A stretch of DNA of 64,000 bases from Anisus vortex (Eukaryota; Mollusca; Gastropoda; Planorbidae): NCBI GenBank assembly GCA_949126835.1, contig OX421507.1:30007366-30071365 (forward strand), read 5' to 3'. A program made the translations under genes and the position numbers. Positions 22,930 to 35,473 of the stretch are shown in pieces; the first letter of the stretch is position 1; every line of letters begins with the position of its first letter. A model generated the notes under the pieces. The model made no database searches. It had not been told where the DNA came from and saw only the letters and a program-made list of their open reading frames with translations.

Positions 22930-24105
22930 CTACGTAAAACAACTTCACGAGGATGTCAAGGCTCGTGATTACTTGTTAGATTCGAGAAACCGCAAATCTC
23001 CAAGCATGGTGTGACAACAATATGAACAATATATTTATTTGCCACAAAGTACATCAGTACCATAAAGGCATAATCAAAAACATAATTAGAATATTCTAAC
23101 ATTAGTAAATAATAGCACATTTTCAAAATGATTATGAAACCAACAACCATACAGTGCAAGTGTAGCCTAGTAGATGACACGTACACAAAACCTGCCTAGA
23201 TGGTCATGCTACACGACAATGGTAAGAAAAAAGGTTATGCTTAGGCGAGCACACAATATGCTAACAAAAATATGCTGACCTCTATTCAAACAACAGTTGG
23301 TCCACAGAATAGGTATAGATATTCTGTGAGTTGGGCAGAGAGAGAGAGAAAAAAAATCGTCATGCTTGAGTAAACATACAACAAAAATGTAACACGATAC
23401 TTAAACTAAGCTGACCTCTCTCCACAAGCGTTGGACAGAGAGAGAGGGAGAGAGAGAGAAAAGAGATAGTTCATTACGCTTGAATAGGTAAGCACACCAT
23501 GGTTGGAATACAGTTATACCAGTATGTTATCATGCCACCCATAAAAGAGAAAAAAAAATTACGCCATCGCAGTGTTACACAGTAACATTACTTTAGTATT
23601 GATCATAACATACAGTCTAGGTGATAACTAGCTTACTATAATCTATCAATAAGAAGAAACGTGTATTGTTCACAATTAATTTAGATTTTATGTTAAGCAT
23701 ATAAAAGAAATGGAAGTATAAAATAAGCAGATATTTAAAACAAATAAATGATGTATATTATATTTTCGAAACAATATAATTTCAGATCATGTATATCAAA
23801 TATCAATGAAATGAATGAAAGATAATCACAATACCTGCACCAAAAATTTTAATAAAAATAGTTTGGTAATAAATATTTAAAAAAAAACAACAACTTTGAC
23901 TAGTAGAGGAGAATTTTGTAAAGAAAAATATAGGAACTAATTTAATCAAATGGGAAATTAAATTAGAATGTCCTTTTGAAATGCAAAATAAATGAATAAA
24001 CCATTATGTACAGATTCGAGACGTCGTGAATCTCCAAGTATAGTTTGACAACGATATCACGCCGTACACTCCCCACATTGGGAAAAATATAACTTATTCA
24101 TAACA

Positions 24106-24345
24106 CCATAAGATAAACATTATATTCTCACTATTCCCACTTTAGCCATAAGATAAACATTACATTTTCACAATTCGTCAGCAGAATTAGCGTATTACTA
24201 CATATTTCGTTGTCTGTCTGTTTTCTGTAACTGTCGTCTGCGCATAGAACTGTCACCAACGGGATATGCGCTATATAAGCACCGTTATTATTATTATTAT
24301 TCCCACTCTAGCCATAATATAAACATTACAGTCTTACTATTCCCA
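24106..24345. repeat. 40-bp minisatellite, right part, interrupted by a SINE tail
   Basis: CCATAAGATAAACATTATATT resumes directly after the LTR-type insertion for about two units. It is then broken by a SINE-like tail at about 24185-24300 and continues for one unit (24300-24345). Confidence 0.85.
24185..24300 (+). repeat. SINE 3' fragment, family B-like
   Basis: GGGATATGCGCTATATAAGC followed by ACCG and (TTA)n matches the tail type of the family B SINE at 17843-18040. It is 5' truncated and sits within the 40-bp array. Confidence 0.6.
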
Positions 24346-24424
24346 CTCTATAAGTTTTTTTTTCGTCTAACTCATGTTGTTTTACAAGAAAAACTAAATA
24401 TTTATTTAGCTCATTGTAACTGCA

Positions 24425-24540
24425 AATAATAATTTCTCTTTCTTCCCGAGCTGCATCAGGGCATGGAATGGGTTGCCTGTCCAAACCAAAGACGAAAACC
24501 AACAACTTAACATTTCATAATTTACTTAGAGGCCTCATGC
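24425..24540 (+). pseudogene. LINE RT C-terminal tail fragment
   Basis: The stretch TTTCTTCCCGAGCTGCATCA then GGGCATGGAATGGGTTGCCT translates across frames to FFP..IR.WN.LP, the C-terminal signature of CR1/L2-type RTs. It is a short relic. Confidence 0.5.
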
Positions 24541-24714
24541 CACTTTAATCTTCCACATAGACTATTTTGTTTTGTGCCATTAACTACAATTATTACGCAA
24601 AAGTGTAATCATACTACCATTGTTTATTCTATAAATAGATAGGCCTAATATATTTTATTTGCCAATTTTACCGTTTCCATTTTAGTGACGCCTATCATGA
24701 TGTGTATATCATTC

Positions 24715-26940
24715 TCTATTTGTTTCTCTCACTCTCTCTTTCAATGTCATTCTCTCTCTCTGTTTCTCTTTCACTCTCTATGTTACTCTCTCTCTCTCTT
24801 TCTCTCTCACTTTCTGTTTCTCTCTCACTTTCTGTTTCTCTCGGTTTCTCTCTCACTAGCTCTATGTTTCTCTCTCACTAGCTCTATCTTTCTCTCTCAC
24901 TAGCTCTGTTTCTCTCTCACTAGCTCTATGTTTCTCTCTCACTAGCTCTATGTTTCTCTCTCACTAGCTCTATGTTTCTCTCTCACTAGCTCTATGTTTC
25001 TCTCTCACTAGCTCTATGTTTCTCTCTCACTAGCTCTATGTTTCTCTCTCACTAGCTCTATGTTTCTCTCTCACTAGCTCTATGTTTCTCTCTCACTAGC
25101 TCTATGTTTCTCTCTCACTAGCTCTATGTTTCTCTCTCACTAGCTCTATGTTTCTCTCTCACTAGCTCTATGTTTCTCTCTCACTAGCTCTATGTTTATC
25201 TCTCACTAGCTCTATGTTTCTCTCTCACTAGCTCTATGTTTATCTCTCACTAGCTCTATGTTTCTCTCTCACTAGCTCTATGTTTCTCTCTCACTAGCTC
25301 TATGTTTCTCTCTCACTAGCTCTATGTTTCTCTCTAACTAGCTCTATGTTTCTCTCTCACTAGCTCTATGTTTCTCTCTCACTAGCTCTATGTTTATCTC
25401 TCACTAGCTCTATGTTTCTCTCTCACTAGCTCTATGTTTATCTCTCACTAGCTCTATGTTTCTCTCTCACTAGCTCTATGTTTATCTCTCACTAGCTCTA
25501 TGTTTCTAACTCACTAGCTCTATGTTTCTCTCTCACTAGCTCTATGTTTCTCTCTTTAGCTCTATGTTTCTATCTCACTAGCTCTATGTTTCTCTCTCCC
25601 CTCTATCTGTTTCTTTCTCCCCCTCTCTCTGTTTCTATCTCCCCCTCTCTCTGTTTCTCTCACCCCCTCTATCTGTTTCTTTCTCCCCCTCTCTCTGTTT
25701 CTATCTCCCCCTCTCTCTGTTTCTCTCACCCCCTCTATCTGTTTCTATCTCCCCCTCTCTCTGTTTCTATTTCCCCCTCTCTCTGTTTCTCTCACCCCCT
25801 CTATCTGTTTCTTTCTCCCCCTCTCTCTGTTTCTATCTCCCCCTCTCTCTGTTTCTCTCACCCCCTCTATCTGTTTCTATCTCCCCCTCTATCTGTTTCT
25901 ATTTCCCCCTCTCTCTGTTTCTATCTCCCCCTCTATCTGTTTCTATCTCCCCCTCTCTCTGTTTCTATTTCCCCCTCTCTCTGTTTCTCTCACCCCCTCT
26001 ATCTGTTTCTTTCTCCCCCTCTCTCTGTTTCTATCTCCCCCTCTCTCTGTTTCTCTCACCCCCTCTATCTGTTTCTATCTCCCCCTCTATCTGTTTCTAT
26101 TTCCCCCTCTCTCTGTTTCTATCTCCCCCTCTATCTGTTTCTATCTCCCCCTCTATCTGTTTCTATTTCCCCCTCTCTCTGTTTCTATCTCCCCCTCTTT
26201 CTGTTTCTATCTCCCCCTCTATCTGTTTCTATTTCCCCCTCTCTCTGTTTCTCTCACCCCCTCTATCTGTTTCTTTCTCCCCCTCTCTCTGTTTCTATCT
26301 CCCCCTCTCTCTGTTTCTCTCACCCCCTCTATCTGTTTCTATCTCCCCCTCTATCTGTTTCTATTTCCCCCTCTCTCTGTTTCTATCTCCCCCTCTATCT
26401 GTTTCTATCTCCCCCTCTATCTGTTTCTATTTCCCCCTCTCTCTGTTTCTATCTCCCCCTCTTTCTGTTTCTATCTCCCCCTCTCTCTGTTTCTATCTCC
26501 CCCTCTATCTGTTTCTATCTCCCCCTCTATCTGTTTCTATTTCCCCCTCTCTCTGTTTCTATCTCCCCCTCTTTCTGTTTCTATCTCCCCCTCTATCTGT
26601 TTCTATTTCCCCCTCTCTCTGTTTCTATCTCCCCCTCTATCTGTTTCTATCTCCCCCTCTCTCTGTTTCTATCTCCCCCTCTCTCTGTTTCTCTCACCCC
26701 CTCTATCTGTTTCTCTCACCCCCTCTATCTGTTTCTATCTCCCCCTCTCTCTGTTTCTCTCACCCCCTCTCTCTGTTTCTCTCTCCCCCTCTTTCTGTTT
26801 CTCTCTCCCCTCTCTCTGTTTCTCTCACCCCCTCTCTCTGTTTCTCTCTCCCCCTCTCTCTGTTTCTCTCTCCCCTCTCTCTGTTTCTCTCTCCCCTCTC
26901 TCTGTTTCTTTTTCTCTCTGTTTGTCTCTCATTCTCTCTC
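24715..26940. repeat. 22-bp pyrimidine-rich minisatellite in two sub-arrays
   Basis: From about 24850 to 25590 the unit is TATGTTTCTCTCTCACTAGC plus TC. From about 25595 to 26900 it is TGTTTCTATCTCCCCCTCTC plus TC or TA, with CTCTCACCCC variants in a patterned order. Both units are 22 bp and share TGTTTCTCTCTC, so one probably derives from the other. The 485-codon plus-strand ORF at 25544-27001 (Ser/Leu/Pro repeats) is produced by the array. Confidence 0.95.
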
Positions 26941-27000
26941 TCTCTTTTTCACTCTTTCTGTATCTCTCTCTCTCTCTTTAAGTTCTTGTCACCAATCATG

Positions 27001-27102
27001 AGATTCATTGGTTGAAGCGTCCAATGAGTGAATAGTTGAGTTATACGTTGACGTTTTAAGAGACAACTAAAATTTGGAGTCCTCCGGTCGTGCTTGAGAG
27101 TT
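27001..27102 (+). promoter_or_regulatory. CCAAT-bearing flank of the 72-bp array
   Basis: ATTGGTTGAAGCGTCCAATGA holds CCAAT motifs in both orientations, followed by GAGTTATACG, which is TATA-like. This could be promoter DNA of an LTR whose downstream part was amplified as the 72-bp repeat. It is an inference. Confidence 0.25.
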
Positions 27103-30100
27103 GAAGACTATACAATGATATTGTGAATATATTTTAGGTTATGGACTTAAACCTTCCTTATAATAATTGAGTATGAAGACTATACAATGATATTGTGAAT
27201 ATATTTTAGGTTATGGACTTAAACCTTCCTTATAATAATTGAGTATGAAGACTATACAATGATATTGTGAATATATTTTAGGTTATGGACTTAAACCTTC
27301 CTTATAATAATTGAGTATGAAGACTATACAATGATATTGTGAATATATTTTAGGTTATGGACTTAAACCTTCCTTATAATAATTGAGTATGAAGACTATA
27401 CAATGATATTGTGAATATATTTTAGGTTATGGACTTAAACCTTCCTTATAATAATTGAGTATGAAGACTATACAATGATATTGTGAATATATTTTAGGTT
27501 ATGGACTTAAACCTTCCTTATAATAATTGAGTATGAAGACTATACAATGATATTGTGAATATATTTTAGGTTATGGACTTAAACCTTCCTTATAATAATT
27601 GAGTATGAAGACTATACAATGATATTGTGAATATATTTTAGGTTATGGACTTAAACCTTCCTTATAATAATTGAGTATGAAGACTATACAATGATATTGT
27701 GAATATATTTTAGGTTATGGACTTAAACCTTCCTTATAATAATTGAGTATGAAGACTATACAATGATATTGTGAATATATTTTAGGTTATGGACTTAAAC
27801 CTTCCTTATAATAATTGAGTATGAAGACTATACAATGATATTGTGAATATATTTTAGGTTATGGACTTAAACCTTCCTTATAATAATTGAGTATGAAGAC
27901 TATACAATGATATTGTGAATATATTTTAGGTTATGGACTTAAACCTTCCTTATAATAATTGAGTATGAAGACTATACAATGATATTGTGAATATATTTTA
28001 GGTTATGGACTTAAACCTTCCTTATAATAATTGAGTATGAAGACTATACAATGATATTGTGAATATATTTTAGGTTATGGACTTAAACCTTCCTTATAAT
28101 AATTGAGTATGAAGACTATACAATGATATTGTGAATATATTTTAGGTTATAGACTTAAACCTTCCTTATAATAATTGAGTATGAAGACTATACAATGATA
28201 TTGTGAATATATTTTAGGTTATGGACTTAAACCTTCCTTATAATAATTGAGTATGAAGACTATACAATGATATTGTGAATATATTTTAGGTTATGGACTT
28301 AAACCTTCCTTATAATAATTGAGTATGAAGACTATACAATGATATTGTGAATATATTTTAGGTTATGGACTTAAACCTTCCTTATAATAATTGAGTATGA
28401 AGACTATACAATGATATTGTGAATATATTTTAGGTTTATGGACTTAAACCTTCCTTATAATAATTAAGTATGAAGACTATACAATGATATTGTGAATATA
28501 TTTTAGGTTATGGACTTAAACCTTCCTTATAATAATTGAGTATGAAGACTATACAATGATATTGTGAATATATTTTAGGTTATGGACTTAAACCTTCCTT
28601 ATAATAATTGAGTATGAAGACTATACAATGATATTGTGAATATATTTTAGGTTATGGACTTAAACCTTCCTTATAATAATTGAGTATGAAGACTATACAA
28701 TGATATTGTGAATATATTTTAGGTTATGGACTTAAACCTTCCTTATAATAATTGAGTATGAAGACTATACAATGATATTGTGAATATATTTTAGGTTATG
28801 GACTTAAACCTTCCTTATAATAATTGAGTATGAAGACTATACAATGATATTGTGAATATATTTTAGGTTATGGACTTAAACCTTCCTTATAATAATTGAG
28901 TATGAAGACTATACAATGATATTGTGAATATATTTTAGGTTATGGACTTAAGCCTTCCTTATAATAATTGAGTATGAAGACTATACAATGATATTGTGAA
29001 TATATTTTAGGTTATGGACTTAAACCTTCCTTATAATAATTGAGTATGAAGACTATACAATGATATTGTGAATATATTTTAGGTTATGGACTTAAACCTT
29101 CCTTATAATAATTGAGTATGAAGACTATACAATGATATTGTGAATATATTTTAGGTTATAGACTTAAACCTTCCTTATAATAATTGAGTATGAAGACTAT
29201 ACAATGATATTGTGAATATATTTTAGGTTATGGACTTAAACCTTCCTTATAATAATTGAGTATGAAGACTATACAATGATATTGTGAATATATTTTAGGT
29301 TATGGACTTAAACCTTCCTTATAATAATTGAGTATGAAGACTATACAATGATATTGTGAATATATTTTAGGTTATGGACTTAAACCTTCCTTATAATAAT
29401 TGAGTATGAAGACTATACAATGATATTGTGAATATATTTTAGGTTATGGACTTAAACCTTCCTTATAATAATTGAGTATGAAGACTATACAATGATATTG
29501 TGAATATATTTTAGGTTATGGACTTAAACCTTCCTTATAATAATTGAGTATGAGGACTATACAATGATATTGTGAATATATTTTAGGTTATGGACTTAAA
29601 CCTTCCTTATAATAATTGAGTATGAAGACTATACAATGATATTGTGAATATATTTTAGGTTATGGACTTAAACCTTCCTTATAATAATTGAGTATGAAGA
29701 CTATACAATGATATTGTGAATATATTTTAGGTTATGGACTTAAACCTTCCTTATAATAATTGAGTATGAAGACTATACAATGATATTGTGAATATATTTT
29801 AGGTTATGGACTTAAACCTTCCTTATAATAATTGAGTATGAAGACTATACAATGATATTGTGAATATATTTTAGGTTATGGACTTAAACCTTCCTTATAA
29901 TAATTGAGTATGAAGACTATACAATGATATTGTGAATATATTTTAGGTTATGGACTTAAACCTTCCTTATAATAATTGAGTATGAAGACTATACAATGAT
30001 ATTGTGAATATATTTTAGGTTTATGGACTTAAACCTTCCTTATAATAATTGAGTATGAAGACTATACAATGATATTGTGAATATATTTTAGGTTATGGAC

Positions 30101-31145
30101 TTAAACCTTCCTTATAATAATTGAGTATGAAGACTATACAATGATATTGTGAATATATTTTAGGTTATGGACTTAAACCTTCCTTATAATAATTGAGTAT
30201 GAAGACTATACAATGATATTGTGAATATATTTTAGGGTTATGGACTTAAACCTTCCTTATAATAATTGAGTATGAAGACTATACAATGATATTGTGAATA
30301 TATTTTAGGGTTATGGACTTAAACCTTCCTTATAATAATTGAGTATGAAGACTATACAATGATATTGTGAATATATTTTAGGTTATAGACTTAAACCTTC
30401 CTTATAATAATTGAGTATGAAGACTATACAATGATATTGTGAATATATTTTAGGGTTATGGACTTAAACCTACCTTATAATAATTGAGTATGAAGACTAT
30501 ACAATGATATTGTGAATATATTTTAGGGTTATGGACTTAAACCTTCCTTATAATAATTGAGTATGAAGACTATACAATGATATTGTGAATATATTTTAGG
30601 TTATGGACTTAAACCTTCCTTATAATAATTGAGTATGAAGACTATACAATGATATTGTGAATATATTTTAGGTTTATGGACTTAAACCTTCCTTATAATA
30701 ATTGAGTATGAAGACTATACAATGATATTGTGAATATATTTTAGGTTTATGGACTTAAACCTTCCTTATAATAATTGAGTATGAAGACTATACAATGATA
30801 TTGTGAATATATTTTAGGTTTATGGACTTAAACCTTCCTTATAATAATTGAGTATGAAGACTATACAATGATATTGTGAATATATTTTAGGTTTATGGAC
30901 TTAAACCTTCCTTATAATAATTGAGTATGAAGACTATACAATGATATTGTGAATATATTTTAGGTTATGGACTTAAACCTTCCTTATAATAATTGAGTAT
31001 GAAGACTATACAATGATATTGTGAATATATTTTAGGTTATGGACTTAAACCTTCCTTATAATAATTGAGTATGAAGACTATACAATGATATTGTGAATAT
31101 ATTTTAGGTTATGGACTTAAACCTTCCTTATAATAATTGAGTATG
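27103..31145. repeat. 72-bp satellite array, about 56 copies
   Basis: The unit begins GAAGACTATACAATGATATT, continues GTGAATATATTTTAGGTTAT, and ends TCCTTATAATAATTGAGTAT. Copies are nearly identical. About a dozen carry one extra T or G (TAGGTTTATGG, TAGGGTTATGG), and these cluster at 30010-30960. A few carry GGTTATAGAC. Plus-strand stop codons interrupt all frames. Confidence 0.98.
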
Positions 31146-31460
31146 TGTAATAAAGTTGCAGTTATGTTATATAACTTTCTATGTATGTGGTTTTACTTAT
31201 ATTTTTAGTCTGTTTTATACATAGCCTATTGTTACTAATGCAGAAAAAAAGGGGGTGACCTTAGGTAAAATTCGAATCAATCCAGTGTGGGGTTGGTAAA
31301 GACTAAATTAAATATACAGGTCAAATGGGGCCCAAAGTCATTTATATCATAGGCCTTCATAGGCCCGGCACCTAAACGAAACGATTAGCTTGTAAGGGAG
31401 GGGGGTACAATTAGTTGCGGCCCGATTCAGGATAAAACAGCAACAGAATTAAAATGTCCT
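31146..31460. other. Unique flank between arrays
   Basis: It begins GTGTAATAAAGTTGCAGTT, with an AATAAA that would be a plausible polyadenylation signal on the plus strand. No coding region was found. Confidence 0.4.
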
Positions 31461-31461
31461 C

Positions 31462-31978
31462 ATTGGCCCGTCGTCGGTACGGATTAACCTGCCAGCAAGG
31501 AGACACAATCGGGCCATCATCGGTACAGATTAACCTGCCAGCAAGGAGACACAATCGGGCCGTCGTCGGTACGGATTAACCTGCCAGCAAGGAGACACAA
31601 TCGGGCCGTCGTCGGTACGGATTAACCTGCCAGCAAGGAGACACAATCGGGCCGTCGTCGGTACGGATTAACCTGCCAGCAAGGAGACACAATCGGGCCG
31701 TCATCGGTACGGATTAACCTGCCAGCAAGGAGACACAATCGGGCCGTCGTCAGTACGGATTAACCTGCCAGCAAGGAGACACAATCGGGCCGTCGTCGGT
31801 ACGGATTAACCTGCCAGCAAGGAGACACAATCGGGCCGTCGTCGGTACGGATTCACCTGCCAACAAGGCGACACAATCGGGCCGTCATCAGTACGGATTC
31901 ACCTGCCAGCAAGGAGACACAATCGGGCCATCATCGGTACGGATTCACCTGCCAGCAATGAGACATAATCGGGCAGCA
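31462..31978. repeat. 46-bp GC-rich minisatellite, about 11 copies
   Basis: The unit is CCGTCGTCGGTACGGATTAA then CCTGCCAGCAAGGAGACACA and ATCGGG. It stands out by its CpG content in an AT-rich window. The terminal copies carry GGATTCACC or a CAT variant. Confidence 0.95.
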
Positions 31979-32069
31979 TGATGCTAATGCATAGTAAAGT
32001 ATCTCGTCGATCCCAATAACTGATCATAGGACCAGTGAAGCAGCGTTCACCAGTTTGTTTTTGTGTGGC

Positions 32070-32235
32070 CACGACATACTAGGGGATTGTGTGGTCAGCA
32101 CAATGACGCCTTTACTTTATCCCAAATTAAAGTCAGTTACCCATCTTCAGGGACACCCTCCAGCTTTTACCAGGATTCAAACCCAGACCGTCGGTACCGC
32201 GCTGCCGGTCGGCCACCTTGGTTCCATGTTACGCT
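32070..32235 (-). repeat. tRNA-derived SINE, family A copy 2
   Basis: Reverse orientation of the 15660-15880 element: ACTAGGGGATTGTGTGGTCA, AATGACGCCTTTACTTT and a reversed B box GGATTCAAACCC. Diverged. Confidence 0.7.
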
Positions 32236-32239
32236 AATG

Positions 32240-34180
32240 AGCATAGACATATTGCGGGCAACTGATGGCAACCTAATATAATAGGTACTGATTATGGCTA
32301 AGGGTAGGTTTGCCAGACGTCCAGCAAAAGAAGGACATATTCTTTTAGCCTCATGTCCTCCACCCGACTGGCAAAGCTAATAATCTTTAAATGATTTATT
32401 GTCCAGCTTTTGTAAGCCCACAGTTTTGAAATAATATTAGATAACATGAATAACATATAATTACATGAAATATGCTAAAACACTTGATCTTTTGTGCAAA
32501 ATAAGAATAAACAGTTTTTTGTTAAAGACTCTTGCATCAGCTGTTAAGTTTATTGATTCAAAGTTTCCCAAATGCAAGTAGCTTTAAGAACCCCTTCAAC
32601 TATGTAATACTTCTGTAACTCTGACTGGACACAATCATAATGTGGAAATTATTTTCTTCTTGATCAATTCGACAAAGGAAATCAATAAACTCTTTATAGT
32701 TGACTCTGTACCACAATTTGAACAAAATCTTACATGTAACCTAAACAGTTTATATATAGACTTATGTAATTGGTCAAGAGGATCATCTGTGAAATGTTGG
32801 CTCGTATGAGAGATAGGTTATGTAATTAACAAATTTGTTGATATAATATGATTGTAGAATTGGCTGTTTAATTTAAAATTAATGTTTTCGGCGTTTTGAA
32901 AAAATCCTCCTTTGACTGTAGGCTATACAGCTAAGAGAGGAGGCTGGTTTACATGTCATCTGTGGTGCCCCAACGGTCCAACAGACTACGGGATATGTAG
33001 GGTACGAGCTATATAAGGGGAAAAACTCCAATGGTTTTACATGATACGATCAAACGATATTGCATTTTGTTTTTACACCATAAACACAGTTTTCTAAACA
33101 GTAATAAAGCTAGATGAAGTTTTAAACTGAATAAAATATGTAGTTTAGTCATTTTTACTTTTTTTGTTTTTTGTTGTTAAAAACAAACAAACAAATGAGT
33201 GGGTTATTTTAGATTGGATTTTTTAGCGCTGTTTTTAAAAGTAGATTTGTTTTTCAACTCACTTGGGTATTTTGGGTTGGCTATGACTAATAACAACAAA
33301 CAAAGGGAGATGACTCGCGGTTATGCCCTTTTGAGTAAAAGTTAGGCTATAAGACATGCTTATTACTATTATCACTGATTATAATATTTACTTGAATGTA
33401 AACATTTTTGCTGCCAACGGAGAATGTATATATGAAAAGTATTATTATAACAGACCCAGTGTAGAAAAAAATGTCGGAACTAAACACTAGATCTTTAAAA
33501 GAACTTAAATATTAAGTAAGGGGCCTATTTGTAAAGGTACTGCTGCTGCTTTAGAAAAAATAAATAGCCTACAGTTTAAAAAAATAAAAAAAATAATGTA
33601 GTTAGCTGAATACTTGAACGCTGCACTGTTTCAAGTGTTTGTTTAAAAGCATTTATAAAGTTTTCACTTTGTCAATGTGTTAATGCGAACTAGTGAAAAT
33701 AAGATTTGATAAGAAAAGTATGAGTTAGATCTTAAACAGTTTATTGTATTTTAAAATGAATTATCTCCCTTGTATTTTCTTTTATGATTCCTTAAAATTA
33801 TTATTATTTTTGGTAACATTATATATTATTTACTAATGTTATAATTATCTAGTTATGTCTTTGAACACCACTGCCTTAATTGTACTTATGTACTATGTGG
33901 CAAAGTGAATATTGTTCATTTTTATTGAGTAGAAATACTGCATTGATACAAAGCACTGATGATCTTATTGATGTGACTAATCAAAACTTATAAAACTATT
34001 TATTTATCAAATTGAATGAATTAGACAGCCCACTTTGGCACATTATTATCAAAAGGTTGCCGCGACCCCGGCGTTAGCAAATTGAAAACCATTTTCCATT
34101 TATGCCACTAAATATATCACAGCAATGGAACAATGATATAAACAAACACATCTGGTTGACTACTGCTAGGTACTCCATAG
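32240..34180. other. Unassigned AT-rich spacer
   Basis: No domain, RNA gene or strong repeat is recognised. Two AAAGGGAGATGACTC/ATTATCTCCCTT-type motifs occur (about 33303 and 33760). Confidence 0.4.
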
Positions 34181-34807
34181 TGTTATGGACCTCTATATGA
34201 TTTGACTATTATTACGACTCGTTAAATCGGATTCAATGAATATAGTTGTATCTTTATTAGAAGTCTCTAGATTCTGCTAATCTGTAGCCCAAGCTAGGGG
34301 TTCCTTGACTGACAGGTCTATGCAGTAATGTAGTTATATTCGTGATAATTATCTTCAACACCTTTCTCAACAACGATAGATCAAACAACTCCAGTTGTTG
34401 AATAAACAATTTTATTTAAATTGTAGACTCAATATAAACGATCAATAAACTTCATCAACTGGTGGCAACATAAGTATCAATAAAATGGCATTATATGTAC
34501 ATGTATGAATATAGCGACTTCACTCTACAAACGTTTAAACTGAACTAACTTTAAGGAGGTCGGGACTTTACAAAGAAAACGATCATCGAAGATTCTACAG
34601 GGTCTTAATACGCATTTTAACCTCTTTCTCTATAATTACTACGATCCAGAATTATCCCCCAATTTCCACGGGATTTGAACGAATTATTTTATTTAAACTG
34701 CCCTCAGGGCATAAAGGTCAAACCTTGGTCGCTTTGGACTCTGATACGCACTTGTTAAGAGGTCAATGCCTTACTACGTCATTCATTTATGACCGAGATT
34801 CGTAACA
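34181..34807 (-). repeat. 3' LTR of copy 2
   Basis: In sense orientation it reads TGTTACGAATCTCGGTC ... GGTCCATAACA. It has the same length as the 5' LTR, and no difference was noticed. Confidence 0.93.
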
Positions 34808-34822
34808 TCTCCCCCCCTTCTA
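34808..34822 (-). promoter_or_regulatory. Polypurine tract of copy 2
   Basis: In sense orientation AGAAGGGGGGGAGA abuts the TG of the 3' LTR. Confidence 0.75.
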
Positions 34823-35436
34823 AAGCTTTATAATTATTTCCTTTACATTTTAACCATACGAAAAATGTTAATTTTAAGGAATAATTATAAAAGAAAATAT
34901 TCCGGGAAAAACAATACAGTTCAATTGGCGATCCCAATAATTCAATCGAACTGATAACAATAACATAATAATATATGCAATATAAATTCATCTTATCAAA
35001 TGGCTTAACTATAGTCATTCAATCATTCAATTTTTAATTCAAAACAATGGACAATTAAATTGTTTATCTAAATCTTGTATACAAGAAAAATACATAATCA
35101 TTCTTAATAGATATAATATAATACAAGTTAATAACTTCTATTACATTGAACATTCCACTGTAATAAAAACTCTCTCGTCCATTTAATTATAAACTAATAT
35201 CTTTTACATTTGTAATCAAACAACAAAAGAAAAAATCACTCAATGTCTATCCAGACACGACTTATTTTTTTCATAAGGAGAAAAAAAACCAACGCTCTTG
35301 ATGAAAAAAATACTACTAGACCTGACCTAATTACACGTTACAAAAAAAATATTATTGCTTCGACAGTATGTTTGTAGGCTGGCTAACACATTAGACAACT
35401 GTCTGTGACGCGACACAGAAATTGAGGTCAATTCCG

Positions 35437-35473
<37 letters not shown>

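Larger units (their letters stand above)
21271..24105. mobile_element. LTR-type insertion (TG...CA ends, CCAT target duplication), class unresolved
   Basis: It begins TGTTATGAACGGGGG and ends TTATTCATAACA, with a 9-bp terminal inversion (TGTTATGAA/TTCATAACA). CCAT precedes it (21267-21270) and follows it (24106-24109), and removal restores an uninterrupted minisatellite unit. TG...CA ends and a 4-bp duplication fit a Gypsy-type solo LTR or an LTR element, but no second full LTR was found and no coding domain was seen. A diverged direct repeat (GATTCGAGA...AATCTCCAAG) occurs at about 22980 and 24013. Without the nested element it would be about 1,560 bp. Confidence 0.65.

Noticed and set aside
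22980..24060. Pair of LTRs in the CCAT-bounded insertion
   Set aside because: A 50-60 bp diverged direct repeat (GATTCGAGA...AATCTCCAAG) exists, but the TGTTATGAA start and TTCATAACA end are not repeated next to it, so LTRs could not be defined.
25544..27001. 485-codon ORF rich in LFLSPPLSVSI repeats
   Set aside because: It is a translation of the 22-bp pyrimidine-rich minisatellite. It has no domain, and sequence drift is at the DNA level without codon bias.
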